Positions 23,285 to 31,288 of a stretch of DNA of 41,171 bases are shown here, piece after piece; the first letter of the stretch is position 1, and the number at the start of each line of letters is the position of its first letter. Made by a program: the position numbers and the translations under genes. The stretch covers positions 1 to 41,171 of the forward strand of contig JAUWNP010000018.1 in the NCBI GenBank assembly GCA_030612585.1. The letters run 5' to 3'. Under the pieces are notes generated by a model. That model saw nothing but the letters and a program-made list of their open reading frames with translations, ran no database searches and was not told the origin of the DNA. This DNA is from Anaerolineae bacterium. Its GTDB lineage: Bacteria; Chloroflexota; Anaerolineae; B4-G1.

Positions 23285-24418
23285 ATGCTGCGACGAATCT
23301 GGGCCGTGATACAAAAAGAGTTTATCCAGACCTTTCGAGACAGACGCACGCTGATGATGACACTCAGCATGCCCATCATCCAACTGCTCCTCTTTGGTTA
23401 CGCGCTCAATATGAGCGTTGACCACATCCCGACGATCGTGGCCGACCAGAGCCACGACAGCGCCAGCCAGGCCTACGTGGACGCTGCAGTGGTCTCCGGC
23501 TATTTCGACGTCGTCGAGTACGTGCCCGGCCAGGCTGACGTGATCCAGGCCATTGACGAGGGACGCGCCCAGGCGGGCATCGTGATTCCCCCCGACTTTG
23601 CCGCCCGCGTGGAGCGCGGCGACGCCCAGGTGCTCTTCCTGGTGGACGGCTCGGATCTCTTCACCTCCCAGTCGGCCTACAACGCCGCTACCATCATCGC
23701 CGAGGCCCACGCGACTGAGGTACTGATGGAAAAAGTGGAACGTTCGGGGCTGGTGACGGACAGTGAGAGTTTCCTGCCCTTCGACGCGCTCGTCCGCATC
23801 CTCTACAACCCGGATATGGAGACGCTCTGGTTCATTATCCCCGGCATGTGCGCGATGCTTTTGCAAACCCAAACTATCGTCCTGACCGCCACCGCCGTGG
23901 TGCGCGAGCGCGAGGTGGGCACCATCGAGCAACTGCTGGTCACTCCTATCCGGCCCGTCGAGCTCATGTTGGGCAAAATTACCCCCAACGTACTCATCGC
24001 CATGATCAATCTGCTGACCGTCCTCGCAATAGGCGTCTGGGGGTTCGGCGTACCCTTTCAGGGCAACTTTTGGCTCTTCCTTTGGCTGGCCTTTCTGTAC
24101 GTCTTCTCTGGGCTGGGGTTGGGGTTATTGATCTCGACTCTCGCGCAAAACCAGAAGCAGACCCAGCAACTGATCATGGTGATGATGTTATTGGGGGTAG
24201 TTCTCTCGGGATTCATGTTCCCGCGTGATGCGATGCCTGTCCTTTTGCGCCTCGCCGGCAATCTGTTTCCACTGACCTATTTCATTCCCATTTCGCGGGG
24301 CATTATCACCAAGGGCGTCGGCATCACATTCTTCTGGGATCATGTCATCGCGATAGCCATTTACAGCGTCGTGATCATGTTCGCCGCTTCTCGCGTGTTC
24401 AAGCAAGGGCTGGACTAG
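23285..24418 (+). CDS. ABC-2 type permease (YbhS/YbhR-like), first copy
   Basis: The 377-aa protein has the layout of YbhS/YbhR/YhhJ permeases: one N-terminal TM (LMMTLSMPIIQLLLFGYALN), a large extracytoplasmic domain (about 45-170), then five TM helices. The coupling-helix motif is VVREREVGTIEQLLVTPIRP. The C-terminal NLFPLTYFIPISRGIITKG is typical. It pairs with the next gene to form a heterodimeric channel. Substrates of the E. coli relatives include cations and some antibiotics; the substrate here is not known. Hairpin repeats flank the gene. Confidence 0.94.
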   Translation: MLRRIWAVIQKEFIQTFRDRRTLMMTLSMPIIQLLLFGYALNMSVDHIPTIVADQSHDSASQAYVDAAVVSGYFDVVEYVPGQADVIQAIDEGRAQAGIVIPPDFAARVERGDAQVLFLVDGSDLFTSQSAYNAATIIAEAHATEVLMEKVERSGLVTDSESFLPFDALVRILYNPDMETLWFIIPGMCAMLLQTQTIVLTATAVVREREVGTIEQLLVTPIRPVELMLGKITPNVLIAMINLLTVLAIGVWGFGVPFQGNFWLFLWLAFLYVFSGLGLGLLISTLAQNQKQTQQLIMVMMLLGVVLSGFMFPRDAMPVLLRLAGNLFPLTYFIPISRGIITKGVGITFFWDHVIAIAIYSVVIMFAASRVFKQGLD

Positions 24419-24450
24419 AAACCAGGTTTTTTCCGAGAAACCTGGTTTCT
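24417..24450. repeat. Interspersed hairpin repeat, copy 2
   Basis: AGAAACCAGG (24417-24426) and CCTGGTTTCT (24441-24450) flank a 14-nt spacer. The first two bases belong to the TAG stop of the first permease gene. Compared with copy 1, both arms change together (G:C to A:T), which preserves pairing. Confidence 0.8.
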
Positions 24451-24470
24451 CACAAAGGGAAAAAAACGGC

Positions 24471-25607
24471 ATGCGAAAATCGTTAAAGCGCATCGGCGCT
24501 CTCATTCAAAAAGAGACCATCCAGATTCTACGAGACTGGCGCACGCTGGCGATGATTCTGGCTCTGCCTCTCATCGAGATGTTTCTCTTTGCCTACGCCG
24601 TGACGCTGACGGTGGATCACATCCCCACAGCCGTAGCCGATATGAGCCGGGACGCCCAGAGCCGGGCCTTTGTCGAGGCGCTGGAAATCTCGGGGTATTT
24701 CGATATGGAGATGCACGTGGAGGGCAAAGAGCAGGTACTCCAGGCCATCGGCGCGGGACGGGTCAAGGCTGGCGTCGTGATCCCGCCAGATTTTGCGGCG
24801 CAGGTTGAGCGCGGCGACGCCCAGGCGCTGATCGTCCTCGACGGCTCCGATTCGTTCACCGTGCAAGCGGGCTACAGCGCGGCGAGCGCCATCGCCCAGG
24901 CGCAGGGGATGGAGTTGTTGCTGGAAAAAGCGGGCCAGATGGGTCTGGACAGCATTGGATCGCTCCCCATCTACACCTCCACCCACATTCTCTACAACCC
25001 CAACATGGACGGCCTGATCTTTATGATACCGGGGATAGCGGCGCTACTCCTGTTGCTGCTGACCATCGGCCAGGTGTCCACGTCCGTGGTGCGCGAGCGC
25101 GAACTGGGCACCCTGGAGCAGATCCTGGTCACACCCGTCCGCCCGCTAGAACTCATCGTAGGCAAGATGGCGCCCAACATTCTGCTGACTGTCATTGATA
25201 TGTTGATCATCATCCTGGTCGGGGTTTTCTGGTTCGACCTGCCCTTTCAGGGCAACCCGTGGCTCTTTGCCTGGCTATCTCTGTTATACATCGTCTCTGG
25301 GTTGGGCCTGGGGCTGCTGGTCTCGACGGGAGCGCAAACGCAAAAACAGGCTCAACAGATCACGACCATGTTGATGCTGTTAGGCATGTTGTTGACCGGC
25401 CTCATCTATCCCCGCGCACTGATGCCGCCCGTGGTACAAGCCATTGGCAATCTCATCCCGGCGACCTACTTCATCCGCATCGCCCGGGGGATCATCACCA
25501 AGGGGGTCGGCCTATCCTTTATGTGGACTGATGTGCTGGTCCTCGTCATCTACGGGACCGCGACGATGGTGCTCGCGGCGGTGACGTTCAAGAAAAGACT
25601 GGATTAG
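24471..25607 (+). CDS. ABC-2 type permease (YbhS/YbhR-like), second copy
   Basis: The 378-aa paralogue of the preceding permease has the same layout: N-terminal TM (LAMILALPLIEMFLFAYAVT), a large outer loop domain, five more TMs, the coupling motif VVRERELGTLEQILVTPVRP, and NLIPATYFIRIARGIITKG near the end. The two genes look like an old tandem duplication. Together they should form the membrane part of the exporter. The stop codon is the first base of a heptamer repeat that carries the ribosome site of the next gene. Confidence 0.94.
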   Translation: MRKSLKRIGALIQKETIQILRDWRTLAMILALPLIEMFLFAYAVTLTVDHIPTAVADMSRDAQSRAFVEALEISGYFDMEMHVEGKEQVLQAIGAGRVKAGVVIPPDFAAQVERGDAQALIVLDGSDSFTVQAGYSAASAIAQAQGMELLLEKAGQMGLDSIGSLPIYTSTHILYNPNMDGLIFMIPGIAALLLLLLTIGQVSTSVVRERELGTLEQILVTPVRPLELIVGKMAPNILLTVIDMLIIILVGVFWFDLPFQGNPWLFAWLSLLYIVSGLGLGLLVSTGAQTQKQAQQITTMLMLLGMLLTGLIYPRALMPPVVQAIGNLIPATYFIRIARGIITKGVGLSFMWTDVLVLVIYGTATMVLAAVTFKKRLD

Positions 25608-25634
25608 GGATTGGGGAGTAGGGAGTAGGTTGAT
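25607..25634 (+). repeat. Heptanucleotide array carrying a ribosome site
   Basis: Four seven-base units run GGGATTG GGGAGTA GGGAGTA GGTTGAT (25607-25634). They start on the last base of the second permease's stop codon and end inside the ATG (25633) of the first ATPase gene, so the purine-rich repeat acts as its Shine-Dalgarno region. Confidence 0.6.
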
Positions 25635-26586
25635 GAGTGACGAGGTGACTATCTCGACTCACAATTTGGTGAAACGGTTCAAGACCAGGCGCGGCGCAGT
25701 GACTGCCGTGAATGGCGTGACGCTGCAAGTGCGGCGCGGCGAGACTTATGGCCTCATCGGGCCGGACGGGGCGGGCAAGACGACGACCACCCGCACGATC
25801 CTGGGGCTGCTCACACGCACCGGTGGTGAGAGCAGCATCCTGGGCTACGACTCTATGCGCGATACCTACGAAATCCGCGAGCGCGTGGGCTACATCGCCC
25901 AGCAGTTCGCCCTCCCCGGCGACCTGACGGTGATGGAGAATATGCGCTTCTTTGCCAACGTCCAGGGGGTCGGCCGGGAGGAACAACGGAAGCGCATCCC
26001 CGAACTGCTCGAGTTCGCTGGCCTGAGCGATTTTACTAACCGGCTGGGGAGTCAACTCTCCGGCGGGATGAAGAAAAAACTGGCCCTGGCGTGCAGCCTG
26101 GTTCACGAACCCCAGGTGGTGATGTTGGACGAGCCTACTTTGGGCGTGGACCCGGTCAGCCGCCGCGAGTTCTGGAACATGCTGGGAGACCTGCGCGCGG
26201 AAAAACGGACGACGATCTTCGTCTGTACTCCGTACATGGACGAAGCGGAGCGTTGCAACTGGGTAGGGTTGATGTACCAGGGCCGACTCATCGCCCACGA
26301 TTCACCAGAGACGATCAAACGTTTGGTACCAGGTCGCCTGCTAGAGTTCACCCCCTCGAATTTCGTGCCGGCCTGGCGCATGGTTGAAGAGATGGAGGCG
26401 GTGTTGGAGGTACAGACTTACGGAGCCATGCTCCACGTCTTTGTGGACGATCCCGACAGATGTCGGCGGGAGATCGAAGCCACGCTGGCCGCCCAGGGGA
26501 TCACCTGCGAGGGGATGCGCGAAATCGAACCCCGGATGGAGGAGGCGTTTATCTCACTCATCCGCAAGCAGCGGGAAGAAAAGTAA
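25633..26586 (+). CDS. ABC ATPase 1 (degenerate H-loop)
   Basis: The 317-aa ATPase has Walker [11 protein letters not shown], signature LSGGMKKKLALA and Walker B VVMLDEPTLGVDP. The H-loop His is missing: [12 protein letters not shown] replaces the usual THYMDEAE. A C-terminal extension ([17 protein letters not shown] to [13 protein letters not shown]) follows. It resembles the N-terminal ATPase half of E. coli YbhF. It most likely pairs with a canonical ATPase such as the next one to form an asymmetric dimer. Confidence 0.93.
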   Translation: MSDEVTISTHNLVKRFKTRRGAVTAVNGVTLQVRRGETYGLIGPDGAGKTTTTRTILGLLTRTGGESSILGYDSMRDTYEIRERVGYIAQQFALPGDLTVMENMRFFANVQGVGREEQRKRIPELLEFAGLSDFTNRLGSQLSGGMKKKLALACSLVHEPQVVMLDEPTLGVDPVSRREFWNMLGDLRAEKRTTIFVCTPYMDEAERCNWVGLMYQGRLIAHDSPETIKRLVPGRLLEFTPSNFVPAWRMVEEMEAVLEVQTYGAMLHVFVDDPDRCRREIEATLAAQGITCEGMREIEPRMEEAFISLIRKQREEK

Positions 26587-26607
26587 ATCACGTTTCACGT
26601 GATGCGT
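26587..26607. repeat. Short heptamer-like palindrome
   Basis: ATCACGT TTCACGT GATGCGT lies in the gap between ATPases 1 and 2. The first 17 bases form a 7-bp hairpin (ATCACGT/ACGTGAT). It looks like the CACGT-word repeats of other gaps; a related AACGTAA AACGTGA pair is near 2550. Confidence 0.35.
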
Positions 26608-26619
26608 AAGAGGATCACT

Positions 26620-27573
26620 ATGGATGAATACACTATCGAAGTTAGAGATCTGACCAAACGCTTTGGCGATTTTACCGCTGTAGACCACGTCAGTTTCCGC
26701 GTAAAGCAAGGCGAGGTCTACGGCTGGCTGGGACCCAACGGCGCGGGCAAGACGACGACCATCCGTTTGTTGCTGGGCTTGCTCAAAATCACCGAGGGCA
26801 GCGCGCGGGTGTTGGGCTACGATCCGAGCACCGAAACCAAAGCGATGCAGGCCCACGTCGGCTACATGTCGCAACTCTTTACGCTGTACAACGATCTCAC
26901 CGCCCGCGAAAACATCCGCTTCTACGGCCAGGCCTACGGGCTGCGGCGAGACGAGTTGCAACAGCGCCAGGCCGAGATCATTGAGATGGCCGGGCTGCAA
27001 GGGCGCGAGAACGAACTCACCGCCAATCTCTCCGGCGGCTGGAAACAACGGCTGGCCCTGGGCTGCGCCATCGTCCACAAGCCCAAGGTCATCTTCCTGG
27101 ACGAGCCTACCGCCGGCGTGGACCCCATCAGCCGCCGCGATTTCTGGGGCCTCATCTACGCCATGGCCAAGAAGGGCGTGACCGTCCTGGTCACCACCCA
27201 CTACATGGACGAGGCCGAGCTATGCCAGCGGGTCGGGTTCCTCAGCCAGGGGCGGCTGGTGGCGCTCGATACCCCCGCTCAACTCAAAGAGACGCAGATG
27301 CGGGGGCAGGTGCTAGAGGTCAACACGCTCGACCCAGAGCGGGCAATGCGCGTGCTGAAAGAGGCCCAGGAGAGCGGCCGGCTGCCGTGTGACGAGGTCG
27401 CCTTCTACGGCGCGCAGATCCACGCCGTCGTGCCAGATGCCGAGGCGTACAAGCAACCCATCACGGCGCTGCTGGAACGCGAGGGAGTGAAGGTACATGG
27501 AGTCGAATGGATTGCCCCGACGCTGGAGGATGTTTTTATTTCAGCGGTCAGGCCAGCACGGGACGAGATGTAG
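26620..27573 (+). CDS. ABC ATPase 2 (canonical)
   Basis: The 317-aa ATPase starts at ATG 26620 (AGAGG seven bases upstream); a longer in-frame start at 26599 has no ribosome site. It has Walker A GPNGAGKTTT, signature LSGGWKQRLALG, Walker B VIFLDEPTAGVDP and an intact H-loop VTTHYMDEAE. The C-terminal part (AQIHAVVPDAEAYKQPITAL to APTLEDVFISAV) is the usual YbhF/CcmA type. It would supply the catalytic site in a dimer with ATPase 1. Confidence 0.94.
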   Translation: MDEYTIEVRDLTKRFGDFTAVDHVSFRVKQGEVYGWLGPNGAGKTTTIRLLLGLLKITEGSARVLGYDPSTETKAMQAHVGYMSQLFTLYNDLTARENIRFYGQAYGLRRDELQQRQAEIIEMAGLQGRENELTANLSGGWKQRLALGCAIVHKPKVIFLDEPTAGVDPISRRDFWGLIYAMAKKGVTVLVTTHYMDEAELCQRVGFLSQGRLVALDTPAQLKETQMRGQVLEVNTLDPERAMRVLKEAQESGRLPCDEVAFYGAQIHAVVPDAEAYKQPITALLEREGVKVHGVEWIAPTLEDVFISAVRPARDEM

Positions 27574-27588
27574 CAAAAAGTTGACGTC

Positions 27589-28530
27589 ATGACATACGAC
27601 AAATTGGTCATTGAGACGCATAATCTGACGAAACAGTTCAAGAACGTCACCGCCGTGCACGGGCTCAACTTGAGCATCCGGCGCGGCGAGATTTTCGGCC
27701 TGCTGGGGCCGGACGGGGCCGGCAAGACGACGACCATCCGCATGTTGTGCGCGATTATGGACCCCAGCGAGGGCCGCGCCAGCGTGGCCGGGTTCGATAC
27801 GGTGAAGGAGCCGGAGGAGATCAAAAAGCGCATCGGGTATATGGCGCAGCAGTTCTCTCTCTACGGTGATTTGACGGTGCTGGAAAATTTGACCTTCTTC
27901 GCCGACATCTTCGAGGTCAAGCGACAAGAGCGGGAGAAGCGCGTCGTCCGGCTGCTGGAATTCGCCCGGCTGACGGAGTTCCGCAAGCGGAGGGCGGCCC
28001 ACCTGTCGGGCGGCATGCAAAAGAAACTGGCCCTGGCCTGCACGCTGATCCACCAGCCGGAGATCCTATTCCTCGACGAACCGACGACCGGCGTGGACCC
28101 GGTCTCGCGGCGCGAGTTCTGGGACATCCTGACCGAACTGCACCTGGATGGGGTGACGCTCTTTGTCAGCACACCTTACATGGACGAGGCGGAGCGCTGC
28201 TCGCGGGTGGGGCTGATGTTCGAGGGGAGCATCGTCGTCTGTGACACGCCGGCGTACATCAAGGGGCTGGTCGAGGGAGAGTTGCTGGAATTGCGGCCCG
28301 ACCGGCTGCGGGAGGCGAGCCAGGTCATCGAGAACCTCCCCGGCGTGCTGGAAGTGCAGACCTACGGCGATTTGCTGCACATATTCGTAGACGATGCCGC
28401 ACAGCGCGCGTCGTCCATCCAGGGAGCGTTGAGCAGCGCGGGGATCGCCGTGCGGGGATTGCGCCAGACCCGCCCGCGGATGGAGGAGGCGTTTATCTCG
28501 CTGATCCGCAAGCGTCGGGAGGAGACGTAA
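27589..28530 (+). CDS. ABC ATPase 3 (degenerate H-loop)
   Basis: The 313-aa ATPase is close to ATPase 1: Walker [11 protein letters not shown], signature [12 protein letters not shown], Walker [14 protein letters not shown], and the same H-loop loss ([12 protein letters not shown]). The C-terminal extension [18 protein letters not shown] to [14 protein letters not shown] is also shared. It looks like a duplicate of the ATPase 1 gene, kept with the same altered residues. The gap to the next ORF is two bases. Confidence 0.94.
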   Translation: MTYDKLVIETHNLTKQFKNVTAVHGLNLSIRRGEIFGLLGPDGAGKTTTIRMLCAIMDPSEGRASVAGFDTVKEPEEIKKRIGYMAQQFSLYGDLTVLENLTFFADIFEVKRQEREKRVVRLLEFARLTEFRKRRAAHLSGGMQKKLALACTLIHQPEILFLDEPTTGVDPVSRREFWDILTELHLDGVTLFVSTPYMDEAERCSRVGLMFEGSIVVCDTPAYIKGLVEGELLELRPDRLREASQVIENLPGVLEVQTYGDLLHIFVDDAAQRASSIQGALSSAGIAVRGLRQTRPRMEEAFISLIRKRREET

Positions 28531-28532
28531 GA

Positions 28533-28925
28533 ATGACAGCCGTTGAGGCGTGGAAACAACGAGCCAGGCAGCTCAAGACGGAGACCTATGCTCTCTACCT
28601 GGCCTACAAAGACCCCAGGACACCCTGGTACGCCCGGTTGTTCGCCGCCCTCGTGGTGGGGTATGCCTTCAGCCCCATTGATCTGATTCCTGACTTCATC
28701 CCTGTCCTGGGTTATTTGGACGACCTGATCCTGGTCCCCCTGGGGGCTGCGCTTGCGCTGAAGATGATTCCTCCCGACGTCATCGCCGAGAGCCGGAAAA
28801 AGGCCAGGGAAGCGATGAGCGGAGGCAAACCGACGAACTGGGCAGCCGCCGCCGTGATCATCGCCATTTGGCTCCTCCTGGCGGCTATGTCCATTGTCCT
28901 TATTGTACAGACGTTCAGAAATTGA
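28533..28925 (+). CDS. DUF1232 (YkvA-like) membrane protein
   Basis: The 130-aa protein contains the DUF1232 core [27 protein letters not shown], which inserts as a hairpin in the membrane, and a C-terminal TM ([20 protein letters not shown]). The family is widespread; its function is unknown. It is placed tightly between ATPases 3 and 4 (two and fifteen bases), so it is co-transcribed with the exporter, which is unusual. It could be an accessory membrane subunit, or simply a gene captured by the operon. Confidence 0.9.
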   Translation: MTAVEAWKQRARQLKTETYALYLAYKDPRTPWYARLFAALVVGYAFSPIDLIPDFIPVLGYLDDLILVPLGAALALKMIPPDVIAESRKKAREAMSGGKPTNWAAAAVIIAIWLLLAAMSIVLIVQTFRN

Positions 28926-28940
28926 TGGAGACTTCAGACT

Positions 28941-29909
28941 GTGAACGAACACGCTGTTGAGGTTATTAATCTGACCAAAAAGTTCGGTGATTTCACCGCC
29001 GTGAATGGGGTCACGTTCAACATCCAGCGGGGGGAGATATTCGGCTTCCTGGGACCCAATGGCGCGGGCAAGACGACGACCATCCGCATGCTGCTGGGAT
29101 TGCTGCGGCCCACGTCAGGCCAGGCCACCGTGCTGGGCTACGACATCGTGCGCCAGCCGGAGGAGATCCGCAAGCACATCGGCTATATGTCTCAGCGTTT
29201 CAGTCTCTACAACGACCTGACCGTGAGCGAGAACCTGGATTTCTACGGGCGCACCTACGGTGTGCGCGGCGAACGGCTGCGGAAGCGCAAGCAGTTCGTC
29301 ATTGAGATGGCGGGGCTGGAGGGACGAGAGCGGGAACTAACGCGAAATCTCGCCGGCGGCTGGAAACAGCGGCTGGCCCTGGGCGCGGCGATCCTCCACG
29401 AACCGGAGATGCTCTTCCTGGATGAGCCAACCGCAGGGGTGGATCCCATCTCGCGGCGGGCTTTCTGGGACTTGCTGTACCGTCTGGCCGAGGATGGGAC
29501 AACCATCCTCGTAACGACTCACTATATGGACGAGGCCGAACACTGCCAGGACCTGGCGCTCATTCACAATGGGCGCATCATCACCCAGGGATCTCCAGAG
29601 GAGATCAAACTACACGAGATGCAGGGGCAGGTACTGGAGATTGACTGCACTCAGCCAGATGAGGCAATCGGCGTCCTGCGGCAGATGGACCTGTTCGACG
29701 AGGTGGCGCTGTACGGCGCGCTGATCCACATCGTGGCCGACGGGATCGCGGAGCACAAACCCCACATCACGCAGGCGCTGGCCGAGGCAAACGTTAGAGT
29801 GCGGGCAATGGAAGTCATCGCTCCGTCGTTGGAGGATGTTTTCATCTCCAACGTGCGGAGTAATTCAGACCCTTCGGGTTTCGGAAAACCCGAAGGGTCT
29901 CCCACCTAA
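28941..29909 (+). CDS. ABC ATPase 4 (canonical), with repeat-derived C-terminus
   Basis: The 322-aa ATPase pairs by sequence with ATPase 2: Walker A GPNGAGKTTT, Walker B MLFLDEPTAGVDP, H-loop VTTHYMDEAE, and a slightly altered signature LAGGWKQRLALG. Translation starts at GTG 28941. Family homology ends at DVFISNVRS. The last dozen residues (DPSGFGKPEGSPT) are encoded by a 15-bp perfect palindrome that looks like an inserted interspersed repeat. It should form a dimer with ATPase 3. Confidence 0.94.
   Translation: MNEHAVEVINLTKKFGDFTAVNGVTFNIQRGEIFGFLGPNGAGKTTTIRMLLGLLRPTSGQATVLGYDIVRQPEEIRKHIGYMSQRFSLYNDLTVSENLDFYGRTYGVRGERLRKRKQFVIEMAGLEGRERELTRNLAGGWKQRLALGAAILHEPEMLFLDEPTAGVDPISRRAFWDLLYRLAEDGTTILVTTHYMDEAEHCQDLALIHNGRIITQGSPEEIKLHEMQGQVLEIDCTQPDEAIGVLRQMDLFDEVALYGALIHIVADGIAEHKPHITQALAEANVRVRAMEVIAPSLEDVFISNVRSNSDPSGFGKPEGSPT
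29867..29900. repeat. 15-bp perfect palindrome inside the ATPase 4 gene
   Basis: AGACCCTTCGGGTTT (29867-29881) and AAACCCGAAGGGTCT (29886-29900) form a 15-bp stem with loop CGGA. The word type (GACCCTTCGGG) is a common dispersed palindrome in Chloroflexota-like genomes. It overlaps the last coding codons. Confidence 0.85.
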
Positions 29910-29922
29910 GAGGAGTGAGGAT

Positions 29923-31287
29923 ATGAAACGAGAAAAGATCGTTCCGATTGTCATCATCGCCGTAGCCGTCATCATTGTGGCGGCAGCAGGCATCTACTTT
30001 GCCATGAACCCGGATGTCTGGAGTGAGGTGATGGTGCAAATGGAACTGGCTGAACCTGAGGCTGATGGTCTGGTGGCTTCCGGGTTCATTGAGGCGGAGG
30101 AGATCAACATCGCGCCGGAGTTGGGAGGCCGCGTGGTCGAGTTGCTGGTGGACGAGGGCGACGAGGTCGAGGCCGGGCAGGTGCTGGTGAGGCTGGACGG
30201 GGCACTACTGGAAGCCCAGAGCGAGGTGGCCCAGGCAGCCCTGGACATGGCCGAGGCGGGGCTGGCCCAGGCACGGGCTGGTGCCCGCCCGGAGCAGATT
30301 CGGCAGGCGGAGGCAGCCCTGGCTCAGGCCGAGGCAGCCCGCGACGGGGCTCACCAGGCCTGGCAAGACCTCATCGCCATCCGGGATAATCCCCAGAAAT
30401 TGGACGCGCAGATCACCCTGGCGAGGGCACAAGTGGCCGCTGCTGAGGCCGGGCTGGCTAGGACGATCGCGCTGAAGGACGCGGCCGAGATCGCCGACGA
30501 CGCCTTCCAGGAGGGAATGGAGGCCCTTGCGGAAGCAAAGGAGGAGTTAGAGAAGATTCCTGAGCCCTACCGCCCCACCCTGCCGGGGATGCAACTGGAC
30601 GTTCACCTCATCCCCAACGCTTACTGGAAATCCTGGGTGGGCGTCAATACCGCTCAGGCGGGGTTGGACGGAGCACGGGCCGCGTTGAGCGATCTTTACG
30701 CCATACGGAACAACCCCCAGGAACTGAACTGTCAGGTGGACGCGGCCGAAACGCAATACCGGGCCGCTGAGGCCGCTGTCCAGATGGCCCAGGCCCAACT
30801 GGATGCGCTGCGGGCAGGGGCTACCGAGGAGGAAATCGCCGCCGTCGAGGCACAGGTGGAACAGGCCCAGGCCGCGCTCGATGCGCTGATGGTGCTGCGC
30901 GACAAACTGACCATCGCTGCCCCGGCCGGCGGGCTGGTCTTGGAACGTTGCATCCACGAGGGAGAACTGGCCGCACCCGGAGCCACCCTGCTCACGCTGG
31001 GCGACCTGGACGATGTGACCTTGACCATCTACGTGCCGGAGAACAAGTTAGGACATGTATTTATTGACCAACAGGTGGAAGTCCGTGTGGATAGTTTCCC
31101 AGAACGTATTTTCACCGGCACCGTGGTCGCCATTGCCCACGAAGCGGAGTTTACCCCGCGCAATGTGCAAACGCAGGAGGAGCGCGTGAACATGGTCTTC
31201 GCCGTGGACGTCAGCATCCCCAACCCCGACCACGCACTCAAGCCGGGTCTACCCGCCGACGCAACGATCATCACCGAGGAGCAGTGA
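29923..31287 (+). CDS. HlyD-type membrane fusion protein, TM-anchored
   Basis: The 454-aa protein starts at ATG 29923 after AGGAGTGAGG. It has an N-terminal TM (IVPIVIIAVAVIIVAAAGIY), a first lipoyl half (GFIEAEEINIAPELGGRVVE), a long Ala/Glu/Gln-rich coiled coil (about 100-330), the second lipoyl half (LTIAAPAGGLVLERCIHEGE) and a beta-barrel region ending HALKPGLPADATI. The coiled coil contains two similar units around AIRDNPQKL and AIRNNPQEL, so it is internally duplicated. It corresponds to YbhG and should link the permeases to the outside. Confidence 0.94.
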   Translation: MKREKIVPIVIIAVAVIIVAAAGIYFAMNPDVWSEVMVQMELAEPEADGLVASGFIEAEEINIAPELGGRVVELLVDEGDEVEAGQVLVRLDGALLEAQSEVAQAALDMAEAGLAQARAGARPEQIRQAEAALAQAEAARDGAHQAWQDLIAIRDNPQKLDAQITLARAQVAAAEAGLARTIALKDAAEIADDAFQEGMEALAEAKEELEKIPEPYRPTLPGMQLDVHLIPNAYWKSWVGVNTAQAGLDGARAALSDLYAIRNNPQELNCQVDAAETQYRAAEAAVQMAQAQLDALRAGATEEEIAAVEAQVEQAQAALDALMVLRDKLTIAAPAGGLVLERCIHEGELAAPGATLLTLGDLDDVTLTIYVPENKLGHVFIDQQVEVRVDSFPERIFTGTVVAIAHEAEFTPRNVQTQEERVNMVFAVDVSIPNPDHALKPGLPADATIITEEQ

Positions 31288-31288
31288 A

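Noticed and set aside
27582..27591. TGACGTCA palindrome before ATPase 3
   Set aside because: An isolated 8-bp palindrome overlapping a start codon inside an operon; too short to support as an operator.
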